A DNA stretch of 64,000 bases from Phytophthora sp. 'mugwort' (taxonomy: Eukaryota > Oomycota > Peronosporomycetes > Peronosporales > Peronosporaceae). The position numbers and the translations under genes are program-made. The notes beneath the pieces are model-generated. The model was given only the letters and a program-made list of their open reading frames with translations. It was not told where the DNA came from and did not search any database. Below are positions 10,846-21,629 of this stretch, one piece after another. The stretch lies in the NCBI GenBank assembly GCA_033558025.1, contig JAUCEF010000009.1, positions 2,852,001 through 2,916,000 on the forward strand. Reading direction: 5' to 3'. Every line of letters begins with the position of its first letter. Positions within the stretch are counted from its first letter, which is position 1.

Positions 10846-13002
10846 CTAGCAGATCAAAGCATATAACAGTCCACCATATTCCGCCTCATCGACCGTCATA
10901 TCTTCTGCCCATACTGACTCCGCCTTGACCACCGCCCACTCAGGAAACCTCCACACGATAGCGCTGAACGCGCCTCCGCTGCGTTTAACTCGGGCGGATT
11001 CGTCGAATCTAGCGACCAGGGTTCCTCTTCGGGCTTCACTGTGGGGATCGGAGTCTGTACCGCTCGGCGAGGCTCTTTCCGCGGTGCAATTGCTACCAGC
11101 GCCTGATCCACTATCGATCGTGGCGTTACACACGCAGCCAGTGATCCCAAGATCTCATCCTCGCCTTTCGTGCACTTAGTGATCTCCGACGTCTGTCCAG
11201 GGTGATAGCAGCGCGGCCGTTGCCCAAGCCGCCCTAGAGCCCTGCGGCGCGGAAAAGCCAAACCAGCGTCGAGTACCGCGTCAGGATCTTGATTGATCTG
11301 CCGACCAGCATCGAATAACCCAGATCCAACATAGGCCCCAGCGCTAGCACTTCCTTCTCCCCCGACGCCGTAGTTCAACTCGCTCGACTTCAACGTGCGG
11401 CTCGTGAACATCACGGGCAAGTATGTGCCGACGTGATCCTGCACTAGGGAGGCGGAGACTGTCCACTCGCTGGCATAGACGATCAGCACAGGCTGTTTCT
11501 CCGGATCGAAGTGTCGGAGGATCGGGATCGTCGCGATCTTGTTCTTCAGTGTGGAGAACGCTGCTCTAGCTCGGATCCACTTCGATTCTGACGCCTCCGA
11601 TCGAGCTGGGGGTCCCCGCCTTAGAGGATCTCTCAGCCGATCTTCCCTTCGTTGACAGCGGTCCTGCTCTCAGCACGCGTCGCGGCGAAATCCACTTCTC
11701 GCAGCTCGTACACACCGACGCATACACCGCCATGTCTTCAATGAAGTGTCCGTAGTAGTTAAGACTACCCAAGACCGACTGCATAGACTGTTGCGATCTC
11801 GGGAATGGCAGATCCACCACCGCACTGAGATCCTTTGGATGAGCCTCCAAGCCTTCGATGGATACACGATGTCCGAGGTAATCTACCTTCTTCAGTCCCC
11901 AGAAACGCTTCGCGACACTGATCGAGATATTCCACTTGTCACAGGCGGCGAGCAGGAGCTTCACTCGATAGCACATATGATCCCAGGATCCGGCCGTGAC
12001 AAGGATGTCATCGATGTAGGATCGACGCCCAGTACGGAAGGTTCACCTACTTCCTCCGGATCTCCTCCTTCGAAGATGTCCGTTGAGGATCCTCGATCCG
12101 CTGCTGGTGGGATCCGCAAGAAGCCGTACAGTGCGTTGTCGATCAGTCTCTGGTAGATCTGTGGGGCGTTCTCCAATCCAAATGGCATGTGGTTCCACTC
12201 AAACAGGCCAAACGGCGTGGTGAATGCCGAAATGGCACGAGCGCGATCCGTCATAGACACAACCCAGAAGCCACTCGCCATATCCAGCGCGCAATATCAC
12301 AGCACCTTGTCCAGATCCTCAAGCAGATCGTTGATCAGGGGCATCGGGTAGACAATCAGCTTGGTGAGACCGTTGACCAGGCGGTCATTAATACACAACC
12401 TTATGTCCACATCATTCTTCTTGATGATCACCACGATTGGTGAGGCCCACTGAGACGTTGAGTGTCGTATGATCTTGGCCGAAAGCAGTCCCTTGAGCAG
12501 ATGCGATACCTTCTCGCGGAACTGAGGGGCGATCTTTCGCACACGTTGTGCGATTGGGGTGGTCCTTTCCAACGTCGATGTCACACACCACGCCTACAAC
12601 CGCAGGAGGCAGCGCGTTGCCCTTGCCGATCAGTACATGCTCGTAGGACCAGATAATGTCCTGTAGCTGACGGATCTCTTCCTCTGTGTTCACCTCAGGA
12701 TCCCCCACTTGCAGATCCTCGATCCGCACCTTGACCGTGATGGGTGCTACCTCTGGCAGCACAGCCAGCTCGCTTTGCACTTCTTCGGTGTGCAGCGTGC
12801 CTCCGTCGTGGTAGCAGACCTCGGGATCCTCGACTGGATCCTCCTTCGAGTCGTCGTGTATCTTGGTGCCACCGTCCAGATCAGTTCTTGCCGCTTTCAT
12901 CGGGCGATCCTCCGCGAGATCCTTGACGGCCTCAGGCATGTCCGCGGGATTCTCGGTTGGAAACCGTGTGGCTTGATCCAACGTCTCCGACAAAAGATCC
13001 AC
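10846..13002 (-). pseudogene. Gypsy B reverse transcriptase and RNase H
   Basis: The RT N-terminal part is at 13002-12297, with QWASPIVVIIKKNDVDIRLCINDR and a VYPMPLINDLLEDLD motif. The palm is at 12281-11961 (TTPFGLFEWNHMPFGLENAPQIYQRLID). The thumb and connection are at 11976-11566 (KVDYLGHRVS). RNase H pieces follow at 11489-10846 (MLIVYASEWTVSASLVQ, then WAEDMTVDEAEYGGLLYAL). The pieces sit in different minus frames, so the gene is dead, but every expected segment is present in order. Confidence 0.75.
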
Positions 13003-14136
13003 TTCCAGAAGGTCACCTGACCCAGCACGTCGATCAACGGCGATTGTTCAGCCCCCAATCTTCTGTCGGCTTCGTGAGCGGTACCGTTTCGTCTTACCCT
13101 GGCGCAACTTTCCCACCAGGCCCGAGCTCGCAACTCCCTTTGGGGCATTCGCTAGGCGAGGCGCCCTTCGCGCGGCCCTCGCGGCGGGCATTGCGGCATC
13201 GAGCGTTCCTGGCGATATGAGACCGTGGCCTCGTCCTTGTACATGACTTGTGACTGGTCGCGGGATCGCTTCATCCTTCCCCACCGAAAAATGAGCGACA
13301 CGCGTCGCGACAATGGCATCAGTCGGCGGGTCGATCTCGGGATCCCAGCCTCGGGCGGGGTCGTGCGACGTCGTCGTCGGTCGCGTCTGCCGCACCCTCT
13401 TGCACCACCGAGGCTTCTCTTGGGCCTCCGTTAGATATCGCGACCTTCGCGCCGATTGTCCATCCCGCGTGCACGTCACCGATACCGGGTGCCCGAGACA
13501 GGGCGTGATTACGCTCATGTCTCAATCAGGTGTCGCACTGTTCTGTCCCTATCTTGCATTCAGAGGGCGGGTCACCGCCACACGGTACGCCTCATGGCGC
13601 TCGTCCTCACTTCCTGTGGATTCAGATGCTTTCGATCGTGGCAGGATCCTGGTCGGCGGGTCGTACCCCACCCGGTCAACTGCGGGCTCCAGATCCGGCG
13701 CTAGCGCCGCCGCCGCTACAGCGGATGCATCCGTAGTGGCTTCCTGTACCAGGGTTTGCTACTCGGCGGTTGCGCCGGGATCCAACAGAGATGAAGCCGG
13801 GCTGGCGAGGAACGTGATCCCCGGTCAGCCACAGTCCGATCTGCACGTCCCTGTTCAAGATCAGCTTCGTGTCGCCCAGGTATGAGATGTAAGTAGCGGA
13901 TCCTGCCTGGACCTTTAACTTTGGGCACCCAGCGCTCACCGCGGGCTAACCACAGCTTTCATTGTCAGACACCCGAATCCGCAGCGGGAGCACCATGGAT
14001 TCTGCGACCCCCACCGTCAGATGCTCGCCCACGAACACCGGGCGGGCTCTGTCGTTGAAGATCTGGCGGCGCCCCTGCAACATGACTCGCACCTCGTCCG
14101 GCAGGCACATGGATCCGTCGCCGATATCCAGCCGGA

Positions 14137-14556
14137 TCACAGCCGGAACCATGAAGTCCATGCCAGGATAGCTTTGTAGTCCGGCGGCAGATCGTATCCT
14201 ACCCAGACGTCGTAGAAGTACACCAAGGATCCCGCCAAGGTAAGCTTAATTCGTGTGCGTCCTTCCGCGACATACAGCTTTTCACCAATTCCGAGGCATT
14301 CTTGACTCTGACTTGTGTCGATATGGCGTCTTACCTTACGAGCAAAGGTGGCGTCGATGATCGACACCTCGGATCCTGAGTCAAGAAGCGCCACAGCCTT
14401 GACGTTGTTGATCTTGCTGTTCGCTTTCGCTTGCTTGAAGTGTTTGCCGGGGACATGGTACTTCCAGTATCCGCGCGACTCGCCGGGCCGCAGATCCAAA
14501 GTCATCGTGACCTCGGATCGTTGGTAGTCGTCAACAGGTCGAAGACTTGCAACCAT
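14137..14556 (-). pseudogene. Gypsy B aspartic protease
   Basis: A 139-codon minus-strand frame holds the retropepsin signature VKAVALLDSGSEVSIID with an intact DSG catalytic triplet, followed by the expected strand-rich region. In the element it lies between gag and RT and would process the polyprotein. It reads open over its length, but neighbouring gag and RT fragments are in other frames. Confidence 0.65.
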
Positions 14557-14707
14557 AGCCGTACGTTTCTTATGAAGTTCATATGTGTTACCACATAGAT
14601 CAGCTCGCGATCCGCTAACTTGATCCTTCGGATTCTTCTCTCCACGAATGCATAGATGAATGAGCTAGAACGCTCGTCTCGTACCGGGTTCAAAACTGGC
14701 GAGCGTC

Positions 14708-16998
14708 CTAGTTTAACATCTTCTCAGCTCCTTCAGGTAGTAGTCCTGGATGCTTGCTGGGGTCGAACACTGACGGATGAGGTTGTAGAACTCTTCCATC
14801 TGGCACTTGCCCTGATCGTGGAGTTCGCCACAGCCACAACACACGAAGAAACACCGATCTGACGTATGTCCTCTCTTGCCGCACTTCTGACAGAACGGAC
14901 TCTTCCAACACCCAAAATCCCGAGTGCTTACGCGACCCGCACTGCGAGCATCGAATCTGGCCATCTCTGTCGAAACGCGGGCGGCGATCCTGCTGTCGAG
15001 GATCCTTTGGTGGATCGTTCGAGAGCCCAGGATCCGCTGCTCTTGGCGGATCCGCTGCTGCAGCCACCTGAGATTGGTCACTCACCGCCATCAGGTACGC
15101 TCGGCGCAGTTCGCCTTCGGATCCTGATTCCTCAGCGTCCGATCTGAACTCGGATCCGGAATCAGGGATCTTGATAGCGCGTACAGCACGGGCTGGCGCC
15201 GTTGGTGGCGCAGGACTCGGCTTGGATCGGTACTTGCCGGATTTGGTCGACTTCTTCTGGCGCGCGCGCAGCACATCCTCCAGCACATCCGCGTCAGCCA
15301 AGCGCAGCAGTGTGAGCTGATCCGCAAAATCCTGGTCTTCCAGAGTCTCGATGAAGTGTTCCACGTGCTCATGACGGGTCTTCGCCTCGCCATCCTTGAT
15401 CTTCAGTCTCGCGCGCATGCCTGCAACGTTGAGTCGGTGCAGATACTCCAGCGGCGTCTATCCTGCGCGCTTGCGCGCGTGGTAGTATTACCATGCTACC
15501 GAGACTCCCAATCCGCAGTACTGCGTCTGGAAGCACCTGAGCAAGTGACTTCACTTCGACCGCGTGGATCGGCTCAGCTGCCTGTACCAGTTCCCCGCGG
15601 GTCCAGTGAGCAGATTCGCGAATGTAAGGCATTTCTCTTCGTCTGTAGCTTGATCCCTCGTGAATGCAGACTTGACTTTGCTGATCCACCCTCGTGCACG
15701 TTCTTTGTCATGATCCTTGCCTGTGAATTCTATCAGATCCGAGACGGCCGATTTTTATTTTTTTATTTTGACGCGTTGAACCGTCAGCGATCCAGTCGGA
15801 ACGACTGCTGTCGCTGTCGTAGCCGTGCGTCTCGTGGATCCCATGTCGAGATCATCCGGATCACATTCCCAGTGTTTGGGGTGGTGATCTTGCGATCCCA
15901 CCGATTCCATGTCGACGTCCTGCGATCCCGGATCGCGTGGGAACGGAGCCGGTCGTGGAGCCTGGGCCTCTTGATATTCGCTCAGGAAACGTGCCATAGC
16001 CGCTTGGAAGTACGTCTTCAGACCACTCGTCGGTTCCTGGGCCGGACCCGCTGACCGGATCCGGGCTTGCGACGGTCTCGCCGGACGCGGAGCGGGGGTC
16101 TTATCTGCTAGAGTGCTCGCAGAACGTGACTGCAGCATCGCGGCATCGGCTGACCCAAGCGACATCCATCGTGGCTCCGATGAGCTGCTAGATCCGACTT
16201 CTGACGTAGCCGACGCGTACTACGATGATGCGGTGTGGTACTCCGGCGACCTGGTGCTCGCCCCCTTGTCTCGGGCAACGAGACGTATCCGGCATTGGCC
16301 TCGATTGTCGAGCTGTGCTCGTCTTGGTCTCAGGCGCTGCAGCCGCCGATCACTCGCCCACGAGGGGCTTCAACAAGTTGAAGAGCGACGCGGCCGAGAT
16401 CCGGATCGTATCGGCGTCCAACTGGAACAGGTCGTCAGCTTCGAACGCTCCTGCCGTAAGACCGGCCTCTTCCAGCATCATCAGCAGGTATGTCCATCGC
16501 GGCGTCCAGCTTATTTGTGGTTGACGAAGGGGAGCGACACAGGTCCGGGGAGGGATCCGAGCTGCTTCAGCTGCAGGATCATCATCACTGGGTCCTTGCG
16601 CAGGAAGTCGTTCAGCTCCGTACGCACGTACGCCGACTCCAGCTTAGATCGTGATCAGAGAGACTTTAATGCAGCACGATCTTCGCTATCCGAGCCTGGA
16701 GCCTTGTGTTTCTCCCGTGCCGCCTTCGTCTTCTTCTTTGACGTGGCACTTGAGGCCGCTGGGGTGGTGGTGGATGAAAGGTCATTCGCTCTCGCGAACG
16801 ATCCTTCGTCCGGCAGGTCCTGACTCGCGTTAAGACCTGCGGGGGTTCCAGAAGGGACCTGGGGAGGAAAGCCAGGTTTCTCTTCCTGATCCGTTGCCAG
16901 ACCATCCTCTCTTCCGTCCACAGAGCTCCTCCGTGGCTCTGCTGATCAGTGGATCTCTCTTTCAGCGACCCTGTCGACGATCCAGTCTCCGTCGGCAC
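14708..16998 (-). pseudogene. Gypsy B gag with zinc knuckle
   Basis: Fragments run from about 16998 to 14708. The N-terminal low-complexity part is rich in P, S and A (15755-16165). A capsid-like segment at 15418-15200 carries a retrotransposon-gag pattern (AGMRARLKIKDGEAKTRHEH then FIETLEDQDFADQL). A CCHC knuckle, CQKCGKRGHTSDRC (CX2CX4HX4C), lies near 14850-14910. There are at least two frame changes. Gag would form the particle and bind RNA. Confidence 0.65.
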
Positions 16999-17070
16999 TT
17001 CATCTCCCGATCAATTGCTCACTAGCGCATCATCTTTGGACGCAAGGTGAATTCCCGCGTCGCCAAGGGA

Positions 17071-17088
17071 TCCGGGCACGCGCACCGT
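17071..17088 (-). promoter_or_regulatory. Putative primer-binding site of Gypsy B
   Basis: Immediately inside the right (5') LTR the plus strand reads CCGGGCACGCGCACCG, which looks like the 3' acceptor end of a tRNA finishing in ...GCGCACCA with one mismatch at the last base. On the element strand this is the complement expected for a tRNA primer. It supports both the LTR boundary at 17089 and the right-to-left orientation. Confidence 0.45.
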
Positions 17089-17832
17089 TGTGGTGGAGTG
17101 GATCCGCTAAAATTCAGAGGATCCCAACTCACACGCACTGCGCCCAGATACCGACTAACGGAGGGGGTACTCCGACGGCCGTGTTGCTGTTGCTGAGTGG
17201 TTCACCTTGTGTACCCGTCGGCGGGCTGGTACTGCTCTCTCGTTGACACGAGAAGCGCACTTGGTGGGACTTGGACGTCCTGTGGGGACTTGGGAGGGGT
17301 GGATCTGCGCGGGTATTCCTGCGCCCAAGATCCGGTATCGTTTTGGTCTTGAGCTCTTGCGTAGACCTTGTGGATCCATAATAGAAAAATACGAGATCCG
17401 GCGTTGTTCCTTCTTCATGTATCCTTGCTCCTTATCGAAGTTGTCCTTCTTCCTTTACGATGCTTGCCGCCTCCAATAGCGGGATCTTGAGGGGGGTTAA
17501 GAAACCAAAGGGTGAGCGCGACTTTGCCAAGCTATCCAGGGGCTGCCACATATGCAGGTAGACCGCCAAAGTTTAGACTTGATCTATGTATGGGGCCAAT
17601 AGAAATCCCCTATACTATAGTCAAGTCTGTCTTCCAGTGCAAGATTCGGGTCTGATTTATACCTTAGCCTATCTACCTTCGGATCCCATCCCAAAACCTA
17701 TCCTATGGACTACTTATAACTCAGGATCCCATCTCTGACCTATTCCTGGCCACCCGTCTCCATTCTGCCTTCCTTCAACCACGGATTTTCAACCCGGTGT
17801 GCACTAAACTGATCGAATCTACTTCCTCCATT
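17089..17832 (-). repeat. Right (5') LTR of Gypsy B
   Basis: It starts TGTGGTGGAGTGGATCC and aligns with the left LTR to about 17820 (CACTAAACTGATCGAATCTA). The final 12 bases to CTTCCTCCA may or may not belong to the LTR. What follows is not Gypsy A sequence but the histone-like fragment. Confidence 0.75.
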
Positions 17833-17911
17833 TTTTATCGATTGGTGCAGTTGGTTTAGCCACCTGTCACGTTTCTTTTGGTGCAGTTGAAAAATGCTAA
17901 TCAGCATTAAT

Positions 17912-18169
17912 CTATTTAGGAAGGGATTTTTTTAGTGCTTCCTGACTATCATTGTTTTTCGCGATGGTGGCAGCTGCAGCCGCTCGGCGCTTGGCTGCCA
18001 ACGCCTTCTTGGCGGCTGTTGCTGCCGCCTTCGATGCAACGGCTGCGGCTGCCGTCTTCTTCCTCGCTGTCGTCGCCGCCTTCTGGCTTGCCGTTTTCGT
18101 CTGCGCTGCTTCCTTCCCGTTGGCCGCCAGCTTCTCTGTCGCTGCTGTCCTCTTTGCTGCTGCAAAGCG
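17912..18169 (-). pseudogene. Histone-H1-like C-terminal tail fragment
   Basis: The minus strand encodes 85 residues ending in a stop at 17912-17914. Most of the first 65 residues are Ala, Lys, Thr and Arg, with KKTAAAAVASKAAATAAKK and KRRAAAAATIAKN as examples. The fragment closes with NNDSQEALKKSLPK. This composition and the lysine spacing resemble the C-terminal tail of a linker histone H1. An AT-rich 3' flank follows (17833-17911). It has no ATG and begins abruptly at about 18175, exactly where the RT reading of Gypsy A breaks off. It therefore looks like a captured gene end. Chance low-complexity coding is the alternative. Confidence 0.4.
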
Positions 18170-18177
18170 CCAGCACG

Positions 18178-20629
18178 TGCTCTAGCACGTTCATCAACGC
18201 AGTCGGAGTGTTGGCGTAACCCAGGGTGTCATCGAGCCACGCCAGCATCTCACCACAGAGTAGTGGTCCAAACATTTGATCGACTACGCTTTGACAGAAT
18301 GCAATGGAGTCTGAAAATCCCATCAGTACTCGAGTAGGCATTATCATTCCCCGATGCGTGATGATAGTAAACAGTTCCTGCGACTACATCCAATGGCAAT
18401 TGCCAAAACCACGACACCAATCCAAGGTGAAGTAGTCTTCTGCACCTTCCACACTTGCAAGGTCAGCTTCCAGGTCTGTCATAGGCCATGCCATGGGTCG
18501 GTGAGCGCGTTAATTGCTCTCGTGTCCGTCGTCATCCGATATTCACCGGGCTGCTTCTTGGCAACAATGCGAGGGGCAGATGCCCATGACTACGGTGATT
18601 GACGTATGCCAAACCATGATCCAGTAGTTCCTGAATGTGAGAGTCCAAATATTCTCGATGCAACGGTGGATAACGACGAGCCTTGGCTTTAACTGGTCGT
18701 GCACCTTCCTTCAGACGGATTTTGAGAGGCGGCACCTTCACTGGCGGGTCAGTACCAATGGTGAGGCGAAAGACGTTATTGTAACGGGCGAGCAGCTTCT
18801 GTAGTTGTTCAGCGCAGTCCGGCGCCTGTACGCTGTGATGATCTGCGGCCGTCGTCAGTGTGGGCGTTGTCACCAGCTCATCCACCTCATCAGCCTCAAA
18901 TAAGCTTCCGTCTTATTTTGCATGATCGCGTGCATGCGAGCAAACTTGGGCGCAGCGTCACTAATATTGTCGGCATCGTCGAGGTGATACTCGTCGCTGC
19001 GAGCTTTTGCCTCTGCCAACGACTTAGGAATAGAATATCCCAAGGAGTGCTTAATCACGTGTCGGCTAATCGTCAACGACAGGGAACATATCACCTCTGT
19101 CCACCCAACACACGAGGCCGCGTAGCATTAATGGTCCTGCTGGTGTCTCCAATGTCATCTCATAGAACCGAATCTTGCGCGTGACAGACACAACGCCACC
19201 GCCAATAGGATATAGCGGAAATGGCTCACATTGTCTAATTGCAGTGAAGCATCCAAGTGAGGTCAGCTTCGTCACCACACCGCAGCTTACAAGAGAATCA
19301 TCGGCGCCTGAGGTGAGAAGCGATGCATTCACCGTTAGTCCGCAGATATGAGCCACAGCTGTATCATCGTCTTCACGCGTGGGCTAATTCTGCAACAGCC
19401 TCACCAGTACCCCGATGGTCCTGCGACGGTGTCCGCGTCTGCACCCCACACATTTGAGTCCTGGCAGCTGCGAATGAAGCCTTCCAGGCGGAGATGAGTC
19501 CTTCTAGCTCACCAGGCTGCACATGAGGGCACTGCGTCGTTCGGTGCTCGGTTGACTTGCACTCCAGACACTCGAATCCTAGCTTTGAGTCTTTCTGCTT
19601 CGGCTAGGAGGGCGAACTTTGTCGGTCTGCGCCCACGTCCCTTGATTTGACTGGGCCGGAGGAGGTCGACGACGCTTAGAGTCATCGGATCCTAGTTGGG
19701 GTGATCCATTCTGCTGACAGGGTGAAGCTCGATTAACTTTGGCACTTGGCAGGTTCCACTGCAGATACGCCACGAGCAGGCCCAGGATCCACTTATAGCA
19801 ATTCACGACGTCCTTCTTCGGGTCCTTGTATTGCTCGAGAGCCAGTCGTTTCTTGCCAACGGTTCGAAAGTCGTCAGGTTCCAAAGCAGCTGGAAGAAGA
19901 TTCTCTCCACGTTGTTCTGGTCCAGGAGCTTGTGCATGTTGGTCCGCCGTTGATCCATGCGCGACTTTGAATCAGGAAAAGTCGTGTTCATCTTGAGGTT
20001 CTTCATGGCCTCATCGACAAACGTGTAGTCCTCTTACTCTGGTTCGAGAGCCTCAAGGAAGTAAGCAACCCACCCATCCTCTGTCACTCTTCTCGGGTCT
20101 TTGTTCAGCTCGTACATACAAATGAGGTGGCACGTGCGCTCCTCAATGCACGTGCTGACCGGCATGATGTAAGGCTTGGTGGTCGTAGTTTGGAACGCGC
20201 TCAGGGCGTGCACGTACGTCTGATGCGCCCTCATGAAGTCGCGTTTCTCCTGCAGCATACTGCCGCTATATTTCGGTGCGGCAGGAAGCACAGGGACGTT
20301 GCCATCACATACCGGACCGCCTATTCTTCATCATGGCCTTCGCCAGTACGAGCTCCATCCCCTCCGGGCGGCGCAGTTGGCATCTCCACATCCTCTGCCC
20401 CACTCCCCGAACCATTAAACGCCGGAGTGGGCACAGTGAACGGCCCCGTTCATTGGTACCGGCGCGCACCATGGTGCGATGACGCCGCAGCGTTCCCCGC
20501 TGGCGTCCCTCTCGTGTTGCCCGTCGGGTATGGCAGCGGTGCTGGAACTTCGATAGTGAGCTCGTCGTCCCCAGCCGCTTCCGCCATCTGGTTGAGCTTG
20601 CCGACAGTGACAAAGTTAATTTTGATCGG
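18178..20629 (-). pseudogene. Gypsy A gag, protease-like and RT fragments
   Basis: Right to left: gag pieces at 20698-19579 (for example TYVHALSAFQTTTTKPYIM and a WVAYFLEALEPE segment); a protease-like stretch at 19356-19066 in which the expected D[ST]G reads TSGADDSLV, so the catalytic Asp is lost; a linker; RT N-terminus at 18885-18532 (VPPLKIRLKEGARPVKAKARRYPPL); and RT palm at 18347-18178 with MLAWLDDTLGYA in place of YxDD and ending at LEHVLALC. After that the sequence switches to the histone-like fragment. Frames change several times. Confidence 0.6.
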
Positions 20630-20906
20630 TGTCCGGGGTCTTTTAAGCCCCAATACTTTGTGCCCAACGAAGTAAAATGCAAACGGACATGTATTCACTA
20701 GCTTAGCTAAATCTGCGCTTACAGCACATCCAAGAGGGCCCTCTCTCGGGCCCCGCTGGGTCTTGTGTGCCTAATAGCTTCACTGGGATATCAGACCTCA
20801 TACTCCAGGTGTGATATCTCACCGGTGAGCCCAGCTAGCAGAAACAGCTCAGCTGCTTGCTGAGCTGTTTCTGCTGATGGCGGCCGGGGCCAGAGCCAGA
20901 TCAGCA
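20630..20906 (-). repeat. Right (5') LTR of Gypsy A
   Basis: This is the partner of 3232-3519. It carries GAAACAGCTCAGC and GCTGAGCTGTTTC near 20840-20875, a near-perfect inverted repeat (a 13-bp palindromic arm pair around TGCTT) that could form a hairpin in the RNA. Confidence 0.7.
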
Positions 20907-21629
20907 GCAGCCGAAGATGTTGGAATAGTTAAGAAAAAAAACTTCCTGGCGATCTCAAAAAGAGTAGGGTAGAACTTTCGGTTGTTTCCCCACCATGCTA
21001 AGGGCGCGTAGCGCCCTTGGCATTGTCTCTCATCCTGTATCCAATCCGGTTTGATATTCACAAACCTTTTGCCTCCCGAAAAGCTAACTCCGTCATCTCT
21101 TCAGTTAACCCGAGTCGACCTGCCGCCCTCCTGGCATTGCGATCTTGTTTCACGTCAGACCAGTTCTGTTGCTGCGCAGAGACATTATACACACCCAATA
21201 ATCCCCAAGGCATATACTTATGTCTGTTGGGCTTAGCTCTCGCAGTCCGGGTTCTTGTTCAGCACTGCGCGCCACCGGGTGTCATTTTGTATACAGAAAT
21301 TACCTTGGGATCTCCAAATTACGAAAATATGCCATTAGCTATTGTAAATTGATGGAGCCATCGATCAATTCGACATTTTATCTGCAAAACCGTATATATA
21401 ACTGTTTAACCGGATACATTAAGTGTCAGCTAATCCGGTACCTTGGGGCCCAAGTTGGTCGGCTCTGGCCCCCCCGTAGATCGCAGCAATAATCGAGACC
21501 CCCACGCCGCAAATTTACTGCGAGAAGAAGACCTTTGACAAATAATAGTCAACTTCAACTTTCAACCGTTTGTACCCATACGGCAAAAATTATAAGTACT
21601 TAGTTCGGATTCTCACAAGTACCTGTAAT
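20907..21629. other. Intergenic upstream of the Cys3His-repeat gene
   Basis: I see no convincing gene. The sequence is AT-rich from about 21180 to 21420 and again just before the start codon (CAACTTTCAACC near 21555), which is a plausible promoter zone but not a clear Inr/FPR match. Confidence 0.4.

Larger units (their letters stand above)
4443..17832 (-). mobile_element. Gypsy element B (inner, GATC-rich)
   Basis: This full-length-sized Ty3/Gypsy element lies inside Gypsy A, oriented right to left. Direct LTRs of roughly 730 bp begin with TGTGGTGGAGTG at 4443 and 17089 and stay alignable to about 5190 and 17820. The order is right LTR, primer site, gag with zinc knuckle, protease, RT, RNase H, integrase, then a 3.8-kb non-pol region carrying an opposite-strand ORF, then the left LTR. 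A stretch of about 190 bp near the LTR start shows about eight differences and much of the rest is almost identical, so insertion was recent relative to A. Coding regions nevertheless hold stops and frame changes. The right end is not exact and I found no matching target duplication. The density of GATC is about six times random expectation where counted. Confidence 0.8.
3232..20906 (-). mobile_element. Gypsy element A (outer, chromodomain-bearing, broken)
   Basis: Direct repeats at about 3232-3519 and 20630-20906 enclose minus-strand Gypsy coding fragments in the order gag, protease-like and reverse transcriptase on the right (20.7 to 18.18 kb), and integrase C-terminus plus chromodomain on the left (4.42 to 3.43 kb). 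The middle of pol (end of RT, RNase H, integrase core) is missing. The gap is filled by Gypsy B and a histone-H1-like fragment. The two LTR-like repeats differ at many sites and carry indels, and all coding parts have frameshifts, so this is the older element. The LTR ends are approximate because I could not confirm a target duplication. Confidence 0.7.

Noticed and set aside
4438..17840. Target-site duplication of Gypsy B
   Set aside because: The flank TATGC on the left is not repeated on the right; the right side has been replaced by the histone-like fragment or deleted.
17952..18185. Hydrophobic Ala/Val/Phe-rich plus-strand frame that looks like a membrane protein
   Set aside because: It is the antisense reading of the Lys/Ala-rich histone-like tail; GCN and AAG codons give Ala, Leu and Phe on the other strand.
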